Assembly (NCBI GenBank): GCA_034509735.1
Contig: JACGWO010000006.1
Location: 12,291,001 to 12,355,000, forward strand
Origin: Sesamum alatum
Lineage: Eukaryota; Streptophyta; Magnoliopsida; Lamiales; Pedaliaceae
Direction of reading: 5' to 3'
DNA: 64,000 bases
Each line of letters starts with the position of its first letter. Position 1 is the stretch's first letter. This document shows, in pieces, positions 10,006 to 23,015 of the stretch. A model generated the notes under the pieces. The model had not been told where the DNA came from. It worked only from the letters and a program-made list of their open reading frames with translations, and searched no databases. A program made the position numbers and the translations under genes.

Positions 10006-11960
10006 GATGAGGTCTCGGTTCCTTTGCTTGCACTATCGCCCCGTTGTTATCGCAGAAGATAACTACTAGCCCAGCGATGCTAGGCACTACACCCAACTTT
10101 TGGATATAGATTTTCATCTAAACTGCCTCCTTAGCAGCTTCCGAACTCTTCCAAGCAACCGCGCCACCATTTAGTCTGAATACAAAACCAGACTGAGACT
10201 TGGCATCATCGTCATCTGACTGGAAGCTAGCGTCGCTATAGCCTTTCAGTATCAATTCTCCACTACCGTAGATCAAGAACATGTCCTTAGTCCATTTCAG
10301 GTACTTCAGGAGAGTCTTGACCGCACTCTATCGACTAGTCATGCTCAAAGCGAAAGCCACATCAGGTCTAGTACACTGGAAATCGTACTGAATGCTGCCT
10401 ATGGTTGAAGCATAGGGGATGTCCAACATCCGTTTAAGCTCCTCATCAATCTTAGGAGACTGCTTCTTGGACAACTTAATTCCTTCCTCATAGGAAGGAA
10501 TCCTCATTTTGAGTTTTCCATCTTGAATCTCTTCAAGACCTTCTCAATATACGAGGACTGGGCCATTCCCAACATCCTTCTTGATCTATCCTTGTAGATC
10601 TTGATACCAGATGTAGGATGCGTCGCCCATATCCTTCATGAACAATTGTGTTGACAACCAATCTTTAGTAGTTCCCAACATCTTAGCATCATTCCTAGTG
10701 AGCAAGATGTCATCCACGTAAAGCACCAGGAACGCAATCGAGCTCCCACTGATCTTCTTGCATACACAAGGATCAGACTCGTTCTTGATGAAATCATATC
10801 CCCATATGACTTCATCAAAATGTATATTCCAGCTTCGGGAAGCTTGTTTGAGGCCATAGATGGACCTTTGGAGACGGTAGACCTTCTGTTCTTCTCCAAC
10901 AGATGTGAAACCTTTCAATTGATCCATATAGATCTCTTCCTCTACGAAACCGTTGAGGAAGGCGGTTCACGTCCATTTGCCATATTTCATAGTCATACCA
11001 TGCTGCTATGGCAAGGAGTATCCCAATGGACTTAGCCATTGCTGCACGCGAGTAGGTTTATTCAAAATCGACCCCAGGTCGTTGAGTGTAACCTTTCGTC
11101 ACAAGTCTAACTTTCAAGGTTGTAACCTTCCCGTCAGCTCCAAGCTTACATTTGTAGACTCGTTTACACCCTACGGATTTTACCCCTTTAGGTGGGTCCA
11201 CCAGATTCTAAACCTGGTTTGCACCCATCGAGTGCATTTAGGATTTCATGGCCTCAAGCCACTTATACGAATCGAAGTCTGACATTGCTTCTCCGTACGT
11301 CTTTGGATCATTATCCAACTGACCGGTCAGGCCCAAAAATCCGTACCTATCAGGTGGTTAGGATACTCTGACCGACCTACGAAGGATTGGAACATTATTA
11401 GTGGGAACTACTAGCTCAAATGTCACTGCTGCCTCAAGGGGTACCTCAGTTGATTCCTTAAGGAGCACCTCATCACGTCGACTATCCCATGGAAAACCCT
11501 TTTCCAAGAACACTGCGTTTCGTGAGACAAACACCTTTTTCTCGGAGGGATCATAGAAATAATACCCCACAGTTTCTTTTGGATATCCGACGAACCTGCA
11601 TAAACTAGACCTGGAGTCCAGTTTATCTCTCACTAATCTCTTGACATATGCGGGGCAACCCCACACTTTCAAGTATTTCTAGGAAGCAGGCTTGCCATGC
11701 CATATCTCATATGGCGGGGATATCTTCTTAGATGGCGCCAAGTTCAAAAGTTTGGCCGCCATCTCAAGAGCATATCCCTAGAAGGATAAGGGGAGTTCGG
11801 TAAAACTCATCATGGATCGGACCATGTCCTACAATGTCCGATTCCTCCTTTCAGACACACCATTCAACTGTGGTGTTCCAGGAGGAGTCCACCGAGAGAG
11901 AATTCCATTCTCTTTTCGATAATCAATGAATTCGCCACTTAAATACTCTCCACCTCGGTC
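10006..11960 (-). pseudogene. Copia pol: integrase, reverse transcriptase, RNase H (decayed)
   Basis: Read on the minus strand, the region begins with the integrase C-terminal half (about 11960-11350), with DRGGEYLS, the VWGCPAYVKR segment and a GYYFYDP segment. Copia reverse transcriptase follows (about 11250-10400), with SIYGLKQASRSWN, the catalytic LYVDDILL motif near 10710 and TRPDVAFAL. RNase H comes last (about 10300-10010), with GYSDASFQSD and DNNGAI. It stops abruptly after a KEPRPH segment. Several in-frame stops and frameshifts are present, for example between the frames at 11039 and 10927. The protein would act in cDNA synthesis and integration; this copy cannot. Confidence 0.88.
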
Positions 11961-12877
11961 CTACTGAAAGCCTTTGATCTTACGACCGGTTTGGATCTCT
12001 ACTTCAAGTCTGTATTCCTTAAACCTTCCAAAGGCTTCAGACTTGTACCTCTTCCAATGCCTCTTTCCTTGGCAATGCATGCAGACATCATTTGCCTTGG
12101 AGCGCTGAGAACCACGGGCCTTCCTGTTCCCTTTGCCCATTCCCACCGGGGCAACAGGGGCGCCAGGAGCACGAGTAGGGGCCACAACCGTCTTTCCTTT
12201 TCCCTTCTTCCTCTTCCAGTGCCCGGCTCTCTTGCCATTTGCCTGGGAGGTCGAAGCTTCTCCTATCAATACCGCCGACGCCGACTTTTGGGTCGTTGCC
12301 TCGTAATGCACCAGCATGTTGATCAACTTATGAATAGACTTCTCAAGTTCGTTCATGTTGTAATTTACAACAAACGGGTCATAGGACGGAGGAAGCGACT
12401 GGAGGATCACGTCAATGTACGTGTCATTGTTAAGCCCAGCTATAAGGTCCTCGAGCTTCTCAACTAGGAAAAGCATCTTGACCCAATGACTTTGTACAAA
12501 CGATCCTTCAGCAAGCTTGGTGTCAAAGAATGCTTTTGTGGCGACATATCTAATATGCCTGTCCGGAACCGCATAAACCTCGTTCATGCAGAGCATTATG
12601 GCGGAGACGTTGTCCAGCCTCTCATATTGCTTCCGGATGTCGTTAGACATTGAAGCCAATATGATACTGCATAGTTTCCGGTTTTCCTTATGCCATTTCT
12701 CGAACGTAAACATTCTTCTGGCGTGGACTCCTCCGGAAAGTCGCTGGGCGATGGCTCGTCGAAGACGTAGCCTTGATTCTCGAAACCGAGGACAATCGTC
12801 AGGTTTCTCAGCCAGTCTGAGTTCATTCTATTAAACTTATTAGTCCCAAGTACCATGGTCAAAGGATTCTTAGACAT
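11961..12877 (-). pseudogene. Copia gag fused in frame to integrase fragment
   Basis: This is a UBN2-type copia Gag. The N-terminus, MSKNPLTMVL at 12877, is followed by an LRNLTIVLGFENQGYV segment. After a frameshift near 12715 a long frame (12713-11961) carries KWHKENRKL, SLPPSYDPFVVNYNM and a basic Gly/Lys-rich tail with a zinc-knuckle start, CMHCQGKRHWKR. The last Cys of that CCHC knuckle is missing. The frame runs straight into YKSEAFGRFKEYRLEVE, which belongs to the integrase core. An internal deletion therefore removed the end of Gag, the protease and the integrase N-terminal zinc domain while keeping the frame. Confidence 0.85.
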
Positions 12878-14714
12878 ATCTACATTTATAAAATGTAAAG
12901 CAGAAATCAGCAGATGATGGTAATATTTTTATTTAAGTTGAAGACATGGTCTTTTAGTCTTTAACCCTCCCACTATTTATACGAAAGCCCACCATTCTTA
13001 AGGTGAGTTTTGGGAAACCATTTCCTAGTGGGCTTGGGATCCATAAGCGTGATCTCCATGCCCCGCGTTTACAATTCACATGAAGAAAACCTCATGGGAG
13101 ATATCCAATATCATTCGTATCTAATGAGATTCCCAAGATATTTTGCCTCACCAATTCGCATGGTTCCGAGGACTCCAAATGAACCATGTTACTAAGTGTT
13201 AGGCCCGACCCATCAACCAAATCATGCCTCAACTATCGCCCCCCACGACTCGTGAGACAGGGAAACAGCGAGGCAGTCTCTTTGTTCACAACAATCGTGC
13301 AGCTTTCCCCTAGTCCAAGTGTGCCACGACTCATGAGACCACACTTGGGTAGTGGTAGCTTCCTCACCACATTGTTGTGGATGGAAGGCTTGGAGAGATC
13401 AAAATACTATTTTGATCCAAGTCCATTCTGGGCCTAATATTTAATTTCGTCCAACCAAATTAGAGTTTGATAATGACCGAACTCATCACAATGAATGTTT
13501 TTAGCATGCATAAATATCCAATATTCATAAATCGTTAAATAAATACTCCGCATGTAGTAAAAATATAGCATACCGCCGTTAGGATGATCACAAGTCCAAC
13601 TTATGCGACCCACTAAAGCCGTAGTGAATATATGGTCTGTCTAAGGTGGTCCTACACTATTACATAAGTAATAAACCCATTGTCAGTCCAATGGGCCTTG
13701 TGGCTCTTCTTGTTTCACGCCTTGATGTACACCTTGGGCCTCCGACTCCATTGTCTTGTTATAATTACAAAAGTAAACCTCACCAAAACTAGCTACTCTC
13801 CTTACAAATAAGAGTAATACATGAAAAGGAAATAAACAAGCCTTAACATCATGAGGCTAGAAAAATTGGGAGATGATAGTCCCAAAAACAAGAGGCACAC
13901 AGGCCTCACCCGACAGAAATATAAGTAAATAGCATACATCCATATATAAGGTCAAGGACTCTTGTGATCATCCCATGTTGATCCAATCAACACACATAAC
14001 ATAATTATACCAAATAATCATGCTTAACCACGGATATTCAAAATATCCAAGTGATGTCCAACATCACAAGGTATAAATATACAAATAATGTGCAGGATTT
14101 AAATTTTAAATTTTGTAGACATTATATACAATGCATCCAATGCATGAACTAAACCCGAATCAATTAATCAATTTTGATCTAAGAAAAAATTCAATAATTC
14201 CAAAATAAAAAATACAAAGTTAATTCATTTTCAGAAATGTGCAGAAATCACCAGAAAATCCAATTTTTAGAAAAACGTCGAAAACTGGCACAAAACGGCT
14301 CAGCCGTTGTGACTGCTGGTCGGGCCGGCCGCACAGGGCTGTGCACGCGTGCCTCTATACGACGCAGTCTGCGCGGCCGCCCCTGCCAGCAAGCACCCCG
14401 GCCAGACCGCGTGTCCGCCAGTGGCCGGCCGGTAGGGGCAGCAGCCAATTGCTACTGCTACTGTCCGTTTTAATATGTTTTCGATTTCACCTTTTTTTCA
14501 TCACATTAATATACATAAAAAAATAATCTGAAAATAAGCATGCCATTTTTCAAGATCCAATCTATAAAATCGCACGTATAATATCCATCAAATCCAAAAA
14601 AATGAACAAGCACATTCATTCATATATTCATACATATATAAATATGCTCATAAAGCCGTTAAAGCAAGTTGTACATGCCAAGCACATAGATCTATTCCCC
14701 TTACATCGAACCGG
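12878..14714 (-). other. Copia element A leader, no coding sequence
   Basis: This untranslated leader lies between the primer site and gag. Blocks at about 12950-13440 recur in the leader of copia B (35220-35570), including TGTTAGGCCCGACCCATCAACCAAATCAT. It contains a GC-rich island (14281-14465). No convincing ORF was found. Confidence 0.7.
14281..14465 (-). other. GC-rich island in copia A leader
   Basis: About 185 bp of GC-rich sequence sit in an AT-rich leader, flanked on one side by a CAGAAA-rich segment (14230-14270) like that beside the island at 36730-36845. Its place corresponds to the longer islands in the Cop-1 leaders, but the sequence is different. Confidence 0.6.
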
Positions 14715-14726
14715 GCTCTGATACCA
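14715..14726 (-). other. Primer binding site (initiator Met-tRNA)
   Basis: It is an exact TGGTATCAGAGC on the minus strand, two bases from the LTR end, and it sets the element's orientation. Confidence 0.92.
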
Positions 14727-14728
14727 CT

Positions 14729-16922
14729 TGAAGGGAACAAGCGGATCCGCCTTGGATCGCGAGCGGAAGCATGAGTGCGGAATAATCGCATAAATAAAGC
14801 AATTATCACAAAATCCCAAGGGGTGTACCCTTGGGTACTCAACCGGGCGTTCGATGTAGGATGTAACAATATTAAAAGCATATATTGTACATAGGGCATA
14901 GAGATTAAAGATAAACTACAATAGCGTAAAATCAAAATTACCTTTGTAGTTTAAACGCTTGCACGGCTACTAGCGTTGTTTCTCTCTGAAAATGCTCACC
15001 AAGTTGAAACGTATGAACTCTCTAGAGGTAATCCACACCACACCGGAAGAGATGCACGTTTTCTTTGGTAGAAGAAAATGGATCTAGTGGATTCGGTTTA
15101 AGAAAATAGAATACTATTGAATTAGTATCTTTCTTAAACTTGCTTTGTTCTTCCAAATGATCCAAGATCAAATGAAGAACAAAGGGGATATGTGTGTGAG
15201 AGAGAGGGGGCCGAAAATTGAGAGAGATGTGTAGTGTATTTTCTTCTTTTTCCTAGAAAAAGATGAATAATGAATTCTCTTGCATTGATGATTGTATATA
15301 CTCATATATATACAAAATTAATGTGATTATTGGAATGTGTCTAGATTCATCCAAGGATGTCTAGATACATCCCAATCAGTCCCACTAATTCATCAATCAA
15401 GCCTACCATCTCTTAAGCTATGATTTAATCATACCAAAAGAGAGAGGCTTGATTGGATTTGATTTGTCTCTTACCAAAAGAGACAAGTCTATTCATTAAG
15501 CTATGTCTCTTACCAAGAGTGATATTTTCGGGCATACCACTTTAGGGAAGAAGTCCAAGTTCTTTCTATTCAAAGAATGGAATTAACACACCTCTTGGGC
15601 CAAAATTTAACAGACCGGGTTTCACTGTAATCCAATTACAACGAACCGAAAATTAAATCCCATTTAATTGAAAGTCCACTTAAATAATTCCCATTGATCT
15701 ATTAAGCCAATTAAAAGATCCAATCTTTCAACTCTCTACATTAATCGATAAATCCCATTTACCGATAAATGAGGGCCCGATACAGTATCGACCCGTCCAA
15801 TGGACAATCCCTTAAGTAATCCAAGTACTTAATTATCCTACGAAATTGACTCCAAGTCAATTTCTCCACCTTCTCGGTCATTTGTGTGTGACCCTTTAGG
15901 TTCACCCTCAGCTAGACTTGGGCCCGTGTCCAACAGGAGCCCGTTACCATGGGTGGGCGTCTAGCAACGGTCCATGGCACTAGAGACTAGGTGAATGTTG
16001 GAATGAACATTTAGGCACCGATTCCATACGGGTACGGTCCTTCCGTATACTTTCTCCCAGCCTTAGTCTAGGGTATAGAATTGGGCATCGGTTCCCATCC
16101 TTGACTAGGCATATATGCTTAATACTCGAGATTACGCATGCCTCATTGCATCGACACAGGAAACTATTTCTTGTTCGACCAACCACTGTGGCCATAGGTT
16201 TCAGCAGCATGATCGTGTCTCCGAGTGCATAGGAGATACCTCTGTCACATACTGACAGGGGACGGATCCTCTTTTTGCAACCCACTGTCCTCGCTAGACA
16301 TTTTGACCGAACTGGACAAGGCTTATAATGATCATCTTACAGAATGATCACCTCTCGCCATATCCAAGATACAGCCATCATGTGCACGTAAGTGCCATGG
16401 TAACTCAAGTCTGAGTACTCCCATACTATCAGAACCGGGGAAATCCAATCATACCGACCAAGCCTCCAAGGCTTCCATATGATGATCCCCGTGAGTCAGT
16501 TTAGTCAGCTCGATCCCAGTCGACCAACCCACCAAGATCGCGTAGGCGTCCCACACCTATCGTCAATGAAACACGACACTCATCCAATGAACACGACTCT
16601 TGGTGCAAGTCTCTATAGGACTCTCGATGCCCTATCTCGAGGTCCTCGACTTGGAACGTTTTAGACCCAACTCTTTATCAATTGGTATCCTGACCAACAT
16701 CCAATGCGTGGCCCAACTGCATGAGTTGTTAATCGTGATCTGTGGGCTTTGTTGTGGTATATGTAAAACACCATTTTAACATATGGAAAATGAGCACAAC
16801 AAAGAAGGTACCATTAGTAACGAATACTCATTTTATTCATTACATAATATTATATTACATCAAGTTGTCAAATAGGTTACAAAATGCCAAACCTATTGGC
16901 TTTCTAGTCACCTATTCTAACA
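14729..16922 (-). repeat. Cop-2 5' LTR of element A (2194 bp)
   Basis: On the minus strand it begins TGTTAGAATAGGTGACTAG and ends GTTCCCTTCA. It shares the TGTTAGAATAGGTGAC start and several U3 blocks with Cop-1 LTRs, but differs in the AT-rich, promoter and U5 regions and lacks the TTGAC cluster. The right flank is the composite LTR sequence at 16923. Confidence 0.88.
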
Positions 16923-16962
16923 GTTGTTTAGTGGGGTTGTTCATAACAAACACCTTGAAACA

Positions 16963-18944
16963 TGTTAGAATAGGTGACCATGTAAGCCAATTTTGGCAGG
17001 AATATGTAACCTATGTCTAGACAATTTCAGGTGTTTGATAAATCATTAATGAATAAAGAAGTGAATTTCATTTGGCGTCACTTTGTTTGTGTTCACTTAT
17101 ATTTGTTTTCCATATCTGTTCACTACGCAAACAAAGCCCACGGACTGAGAATCAATTTCGGGGACTGGGACTACGCTTGGAGGTAGGTCCATGGAATCAG
17201 TCTTCCCGAATCAGTCCGGAAATCTCCAAGTCAAGGAATCCCGAAAATGGGTACCGGGATTCCATTTGAGACTTGCACTAAGCACCTGCTGTCGTGTTTC
17301 ATCGACGGGTGACGAGGGTCGTCTAAGCAGTGTTAGTGGGTCAGCATGCTAGGACGCAGCTGACTGAGGTGACTCGCGGGAACCGTCTTACGGAGGACCT
17401 TGAGTATGGTCAGCAAGGTATGACGTGTATTCCCGGTTCCAACGGTACAGGTCAAGTCCTTTGACTTGAGGAATTGCTGAGTTTACCTGTACATCAGGGC
17501 TGTATCTTAGATATGGTGAGAGATTGCCAGAATTCTCTTTGGTAGTCATAAGCCATGTCTAGTGCAGTTCTGGTGTGCAAAGTGACAGTAGTTTCCAAGA
17601 AAGGATCTGTCTCCTGTCAATAGGTTTTGGCAGTTGAGTCTCATGTATACTCTAGGTCATGTCCCTAAAACTGTGGCCACAGTGACTGAACAGAAGGGAA
17701 GGATTCCCTTGCGGCGTTTAGTGTGGACAGACCGACACTTAGGTCCAAAATGGGTACCTGCATTTTCCGTGCCCTAGACTCTAAGTGATGAGACCGAAGA
17801 CAGAAGGACAAGTGTACTGTTAGAGCCTAAATGTTCATCCCTGAATATTTCACCTAGTCTCTAGTGCCATGGACCGTTGCTAGATGGCCACCCATGGTAA
17901 CGGAAGGATTCTAGGAATCCGACCAAGTCTAGCTGAAAGGTGAACCTAAAGAGTCACACACTATCCACACACATTTAGATATTTAATTAGGAATTAAATA
18001 TTGGAGTGAAGGAATGATTAAATTGGATTTAATCGGGTCCTTTATTTTTCTTGGAGAAATAATTCCTTCTATTAGATATAAGGAATTAAATTGATAAATT
18101 AGATTTATCAAAGGGATTTATTTAATGGGCTTAAATAATATTTATATTTATTTTTAGCCTCTTGGAAATATTTAAATAGGTTTTAAATATTCCATTAAAT
18201 TAAATTAAATCGACGGTGAGATGAATGGGAGAGATGGATGGCTAGGATTGTTTTGACTAGGTCAAAACACTACTTTGACTAGGACTTTGACTAGGTCAAA
18301 ATCCTAGTCAAAATAGAGTTCTTGAAAGAGGAGTTTAAAGAGGATTAGACTCCTCTTCTATATAAACCCCTAGCATCCTACAAGTTGATGAATGATGAAA
18401 CTCCGACACACACACACAACACACACACACACTCGGATCTCTCCCTCTCATCTCTCGTCCACCTCTCTCTCTCCAAGAAACACATTCCACTAGTTCTCTT
18501 GTTCTTGGAACATTAGAACTTGATGAATCAATACCGTTAATTCATAACGTGTTGTTGATTCATCCACTCCAAAATATAAACTTGTTCGTTGCTAGCACGA
18601 CGTGCAAGATACGTGGGTGGATCGTGTGTCACGATTTGGAGGGTCTCAAGAACGAGATCTTGGTGCAAAACGGGGAACAACGCGTGTAGCCGTTGAAGAC
18701 GAAAACGACAACGGGTAGGTCTCGTTTTAGATTTTCGTCCTCTTTTATTTTCAACCCTATGGCCTCCATGATTCTTTTATGTTTTATTATTCATGAGATA
18801 CACCGAACACCCGGGAATTTCAAAGGCACACCCTTTGAAACGTGTTCTTTAATTTAAAGCATGTTTAAATTCCGCATTTATTTTTTTAATTATACCGCGC
18901 TTCCGCATTCGCGCTTTTCCCGGGACGATCCACAATTCCTTTCA
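16963..18944 (+). repeat. Intact Cop-1 solo LTR with AAACA target duplication
   Basis: It is 1982 bp, begins TGTTAGAATAGGTGACCATG and ends AATTCCTTTCA. AAACA flanks it on both sides (16958-16962 and 18945-18949). The homologous copy at 9536-10005 has a single AAACA and no insert, which gives direct evidence of insertion followed by LTR-LTR recombination. Both polarity and boundaries are unambiguous. Confidence 0.95.
18251..18366 (+). promoter_or_regulatory. Solo LTR promoter: six W-boxes and TATA
   Basis: Six TTGACY motifs lie within about 63 bp (18251-18313): four TTGACT and two TTGACC, alternating in orientation. CTATATAAA (18358-18366) follows 45 bp later. As a solo LTR with complete ends, it carries a complete promoter that could read rightwards. 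Activity is inference. Confidence 0.6.
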
Positions 18945-21034
18945 AAACACACATTAGTGTGTCCGCACCGACACCCATGAAAGGAGAGTCGTGTGGCAAG
19001 CTTCCACGAGATGTCCCCTATGGGCTCTAAGATGGTTTAGACTCTGAAAGTCAATTGGATGGTGGTTTTGTAAACTATTTGTCAATCTTTTTTACAACAT
19101 TATCCTGATGAATAAAGTAAGGATTCATCACTGGCACTACATTTTTTGTGCTTACGACTAACATTGAACGGCGCTTCAACATCACAACAAATGCCTACAG
19201 ATCAATTGGATAACCCATGTAGTTGGGCTGCGCATTGGCTGGCGGCTATTAAACTAACTTCTGAGCGTTGGTCAGAAACGTTCCAAGTCGAGGACCTCGA
19301 GACAGGGCATCGAGTGTCCTATTGAGACTTGCACTAAGTATTGAATTCACTAGGTGAGTGCCGTGTTTTATTGGCGACAGACAAAGGTCGTCTATGCAAT
19401 TTTAGTGGGTTAGTTGACAAGGTGGTCGACTGACTGAACTGACTTGCGGGAATCGTCATATGGATACCTTAGAGGCTTGATCGGTATGACTGGAATTTCC
19501 AGTTCCGATTGTACGGGTTTAATCCTCAGACTTGACGAATCATGGCAGTCGCGTGCATACGAAGACTGTATCTTGGATCTGGCAAGAGGTGATCATTCTA
19601 TAAGATGGTCATTATAAGCCTTGTCCAGTGCAGTTGGAATATGTAGCGAGGACGGTGGATTCCAAGATAGGTGTCCCTCGTCAGTATATGACGGTGGTGT
19701 CTATTATGCAATTTGAGATGGTTTAGAATCTGAAAGTCCATGGCCCAGGCAATTGATTCAGTATGAAAGGGTTTCCTACATCGATCGATAGAGTAAATAC
19801 ATTTCGAGTATCAAGTATAGACGCCTAGTTAAGGATGGGAACCGACGCCCAATTCCATACTCCTAGACTAAGGCCGTGAGACGATCAACAGTAGGACCAT
19901 CCCCGTATGGAATTGGCGCCTAAATGTTCACGCCAATAGTCACCTAGTCTCAAGTGACATAGACCGTTGCTAGACAGCCACCTATAGTGACGGGCTCTTG
20001 TTGGACATGAGTCCCAAGTATAGCTGAGGGTGAACCTAAAGGGTTACACACATATCACCGAGGAGGTGAAGGAATTGACTTGGCGTCAATTTCAGAGGAT
20101 GATAAGTAATTGTATTACTTATGGGATTGTACATTGGATGGACGGGTCGATATTGTATCGGGTCCTCATTTAATCGGTAAATGAGATTTATCGATTAAGT
20201 AGAGAATCAAAGCTTGAATTTTTTTAATTGGATTAAAAGATCAATCTGAATTATTTAATTGGACCATTAATTAAATAGGATTTAATTCTTGGGCTTATTG
20301 GAATTGGATTAATAAAATCCGGTCCATTAAATCTTGGCCCAAGAGAGGTGTTAATTCCACTTTCGGAGTTAGAAGAAGTCGAACTTCTTCTAAAAGGGGA
20401 TGGCCGAAAATTACTTCTTTTGGAAGCACTAAAATCGGCCATGAAGGTCTTTGATGACAAGTTGACTTGTCTCTTTTGGAACGGGACAAATCAATTGCAA
20501 TCAAGCCTCTTTCACTTGGTATGATTAAATCATACTTTATGAAATAATAGGCTTTATTGATGATTAATGGGGATTGATTAGAATGTATCTAGACATTCTT
20601 GGATGAACCTAAACACATTCCAATAATCACATTAATAAAGTATATATTTGTGTATATACTATCATCAAAGACAAGAGTTTTTTCATTCATCCTTTTCTAG
20701 GAAAAAGAAGAACACTCTCTACACACTCTCTCAAGCCATTTTCGGCTCCTCTCTCTCTACTCTCTAAATCCTCTTTGTTGCTTCATTGATCTAGGATCAA
20801 TTGAAGAACAAAGTAAGATCAACAAGGTACACTAATTTGATAGTGTAATCTCTTCTTCGATTTCATCCTCTAGATCCTTTTTTCTCTAGCAAGAAAAACA
20901 AGATCTCTCCCAGTGTGGTATGGACTACGTTAGAGGGTCTCTACGTTGAGGCCTCGCATGGATAAACTTCGGGAGGAGATCAACGCATGTAGCCGATCAG
21001 AGTAGAAAATCGAGAAAAGTATTACGTTTATGTT

Positions 21035-23015
21035 TGTAACGATATGTGGATTGTCCCGGGAGGAAGCGCGAGTGCGGAAGCATGATAATTAAAACAAGAA
21101 ACGTAAATCATGCATAAACTATGGAATTTAAAGAAGTCATTCAAGGGGTGTTCCCTTTAACCTCCTGGGCGTTTGGTGTATCTCATGAATAAAAGGAAAA
21201 TAAGCATGTTGCTTTCATGGAGGCCATAGGGTTGTAACGAAGAGAACAAAAGGAACGTGACTCACCCGTTGTAGTTTTTTCTCCGTACCGCTACACGTGT
21301 TGTTCCACATTTTGCCACCGAGATCCCATAGTAGGAACCCTCTAAATAATCCACACAATTCACCGGATCTTGATTTCATGTGCTAGTAAGAGATCAAGAA
21401 GAAGGAAGGACGAATTAATGTGATCGATTCGTCCAATGTTCCCTTGTATGAAAGAAAAGGAAACTAGGGGCTTTCTTGGAGTAATAGAGGAGAGGGAGGA
21501 GAGATGGAGAGGAGGCGGGCGTGTGATGTGTGTGTGTGTGTGTATATGAGATGAGAGTGTAGAGATTAGTATGAGTGTGTGCGTTTTAAGTATTTATAGG
21601 AAATATGTTTTCCTATTCCTACTCATTCTTTAGAGAGGCACACTTGATTAGGATTTTGACCTAGTCAAATCCTAGTCAACCTAGGCTATGATTAAGTCAA
21701 ACTTAATCATAGTCCTTCATCTCATCAAGCCCTCTAGAATCAATCCCATCCGTCTATCCTTTGATGGTCTTTATGGAATATTTTAAATCCTATTTAAAAT
21801 AGTCCATTAGGCTTCTAATAAATATCAAATAAATATTTGAGCCCAACATATAATATTTCCATCTAGTTGAAGACGTAAATAGCCCATTCCCTAATTTCAT
21901 AAATCCTATTTATGAGTCAAGTCTATTTAATCTAATTAAAGACTTGACACTCCAAGAAGAAAACAATTTTTAATCTAATTAAATTGTTCGATCTCCCATA
22001 ATTTATCCCAAATTAATCCCTCTGTTGCCGGTGAATTGTGTGTTACTCTTTAGGTTCATCCTCAACTAGACTTGGCCGAATTTCAATCATCATATTGTGG
22101 GAATTCGTCTGTCACAAAGGGTGGCCATCTAGTAACGATCCATGGCACTAGAGACTAGGTGAATTTTATGGCGTGAACATTTAGGCTCTTGAGTACATAT
22201 GTCATTTCGTCTACTACCTCACATAGTTTAAGGTATGGACTTTTGATGTCGATACCCATTCTTGACTTAAGCCTAGGCTCGTCCACAAAAAACGTCACTG
22301 GGATCCCATCTCATTGTTCAGTCACTGTGGCCGCAGTTTTATGGAGGACGAGTCTCAGAGTATAAGTAAAACAATACTATTAATCGTTTGACCAGAGACG
22401 GATTCTATATTGGGACCTACTGTTCCACACTACACATCTTGACTGTACTAGATAGGGCTTATAGCAACCAAGACTCTCGACTTGGTAACCTCTTGCCAAA
22501 CCTAAGATATATGCATGGTGTGTATGTGACGACAGTAGTCCCTCAAGTCCGAGGACCAATCTCGTACTTTTGGAACTGGGAATCCAGGTCATACCAACCA
22601 ACCCACTCAAGGTTTTCTATATGACGATTTACATGAGTCACCTCAGTCATCCGGCACGAGCTGGCTAACCCACTAGTATTGCATGGACGACTCTCGTCAC
22701 TTGTCGATGAAACGCAACTGCAATTACTTAGTGCAAGTATCGAATGGACCTTCGATACCCAATCTCGAGGTCCTTTGACTTGGAGTATTTCAGACCAATC
22801 CACAGAAACTGATCTCATGACTTGCCATCCTATGCGCAGTCCAATTTCTTGCATTGAACAATTATAGATATAAAGGAGTAAGTTAACATAATCAAAGTAT
22901 TAATGTCGTAACCGAACATCACTTTTATTCAGAATAAACTTTATTTAAACACCTGATGTCAAAAATAGGTTACATAAGCCTAACAAGATTGGTTTTACGG
23001 TCACCTATTCTAACA
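21035..23015 (-). repeat. Cop-1 solo LTR, minus, with ATGTT target duplication
   Basis: It is 1981 bp. In plus reading it starts TGTAACGATATGTGGATTG and ends GGTCACCTATTCTAACA. ATGTT occurs at both edges (21030-21034 and 23016-23020). Removing it and one ATGTT rejoins the composite LTR. A minus-strand TATA box lies at 21591-21600 and four TTGACY motifs at about 21654-21700. Confidence 0.93.

Larger units (their letters stand above)
10006..16922 (-). mobile_element. Cop-2 copia element A, minus strand, 3'-truncated
   Basis: On the minus strand the order is a 5' LTR (14729-16922), a primer site (14715-14726), a 1.8-kb leader with a GC-rich island, gag, a deletion that removes protease and the start of integrase, the integrase core, reverse transcriptase and part of RNase H. 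The 3' end of pol, the polypurine tract and the 3' LTR are missing, cut at about 10006. The copy is dead. Confidence 0.88.

Noticed and set aside
11991..12467. 158-aa ORF on the plus strand
   Set aside because: It is the shadow of the gag frame on the opposite strand; the gag motifs are on the minus strand.
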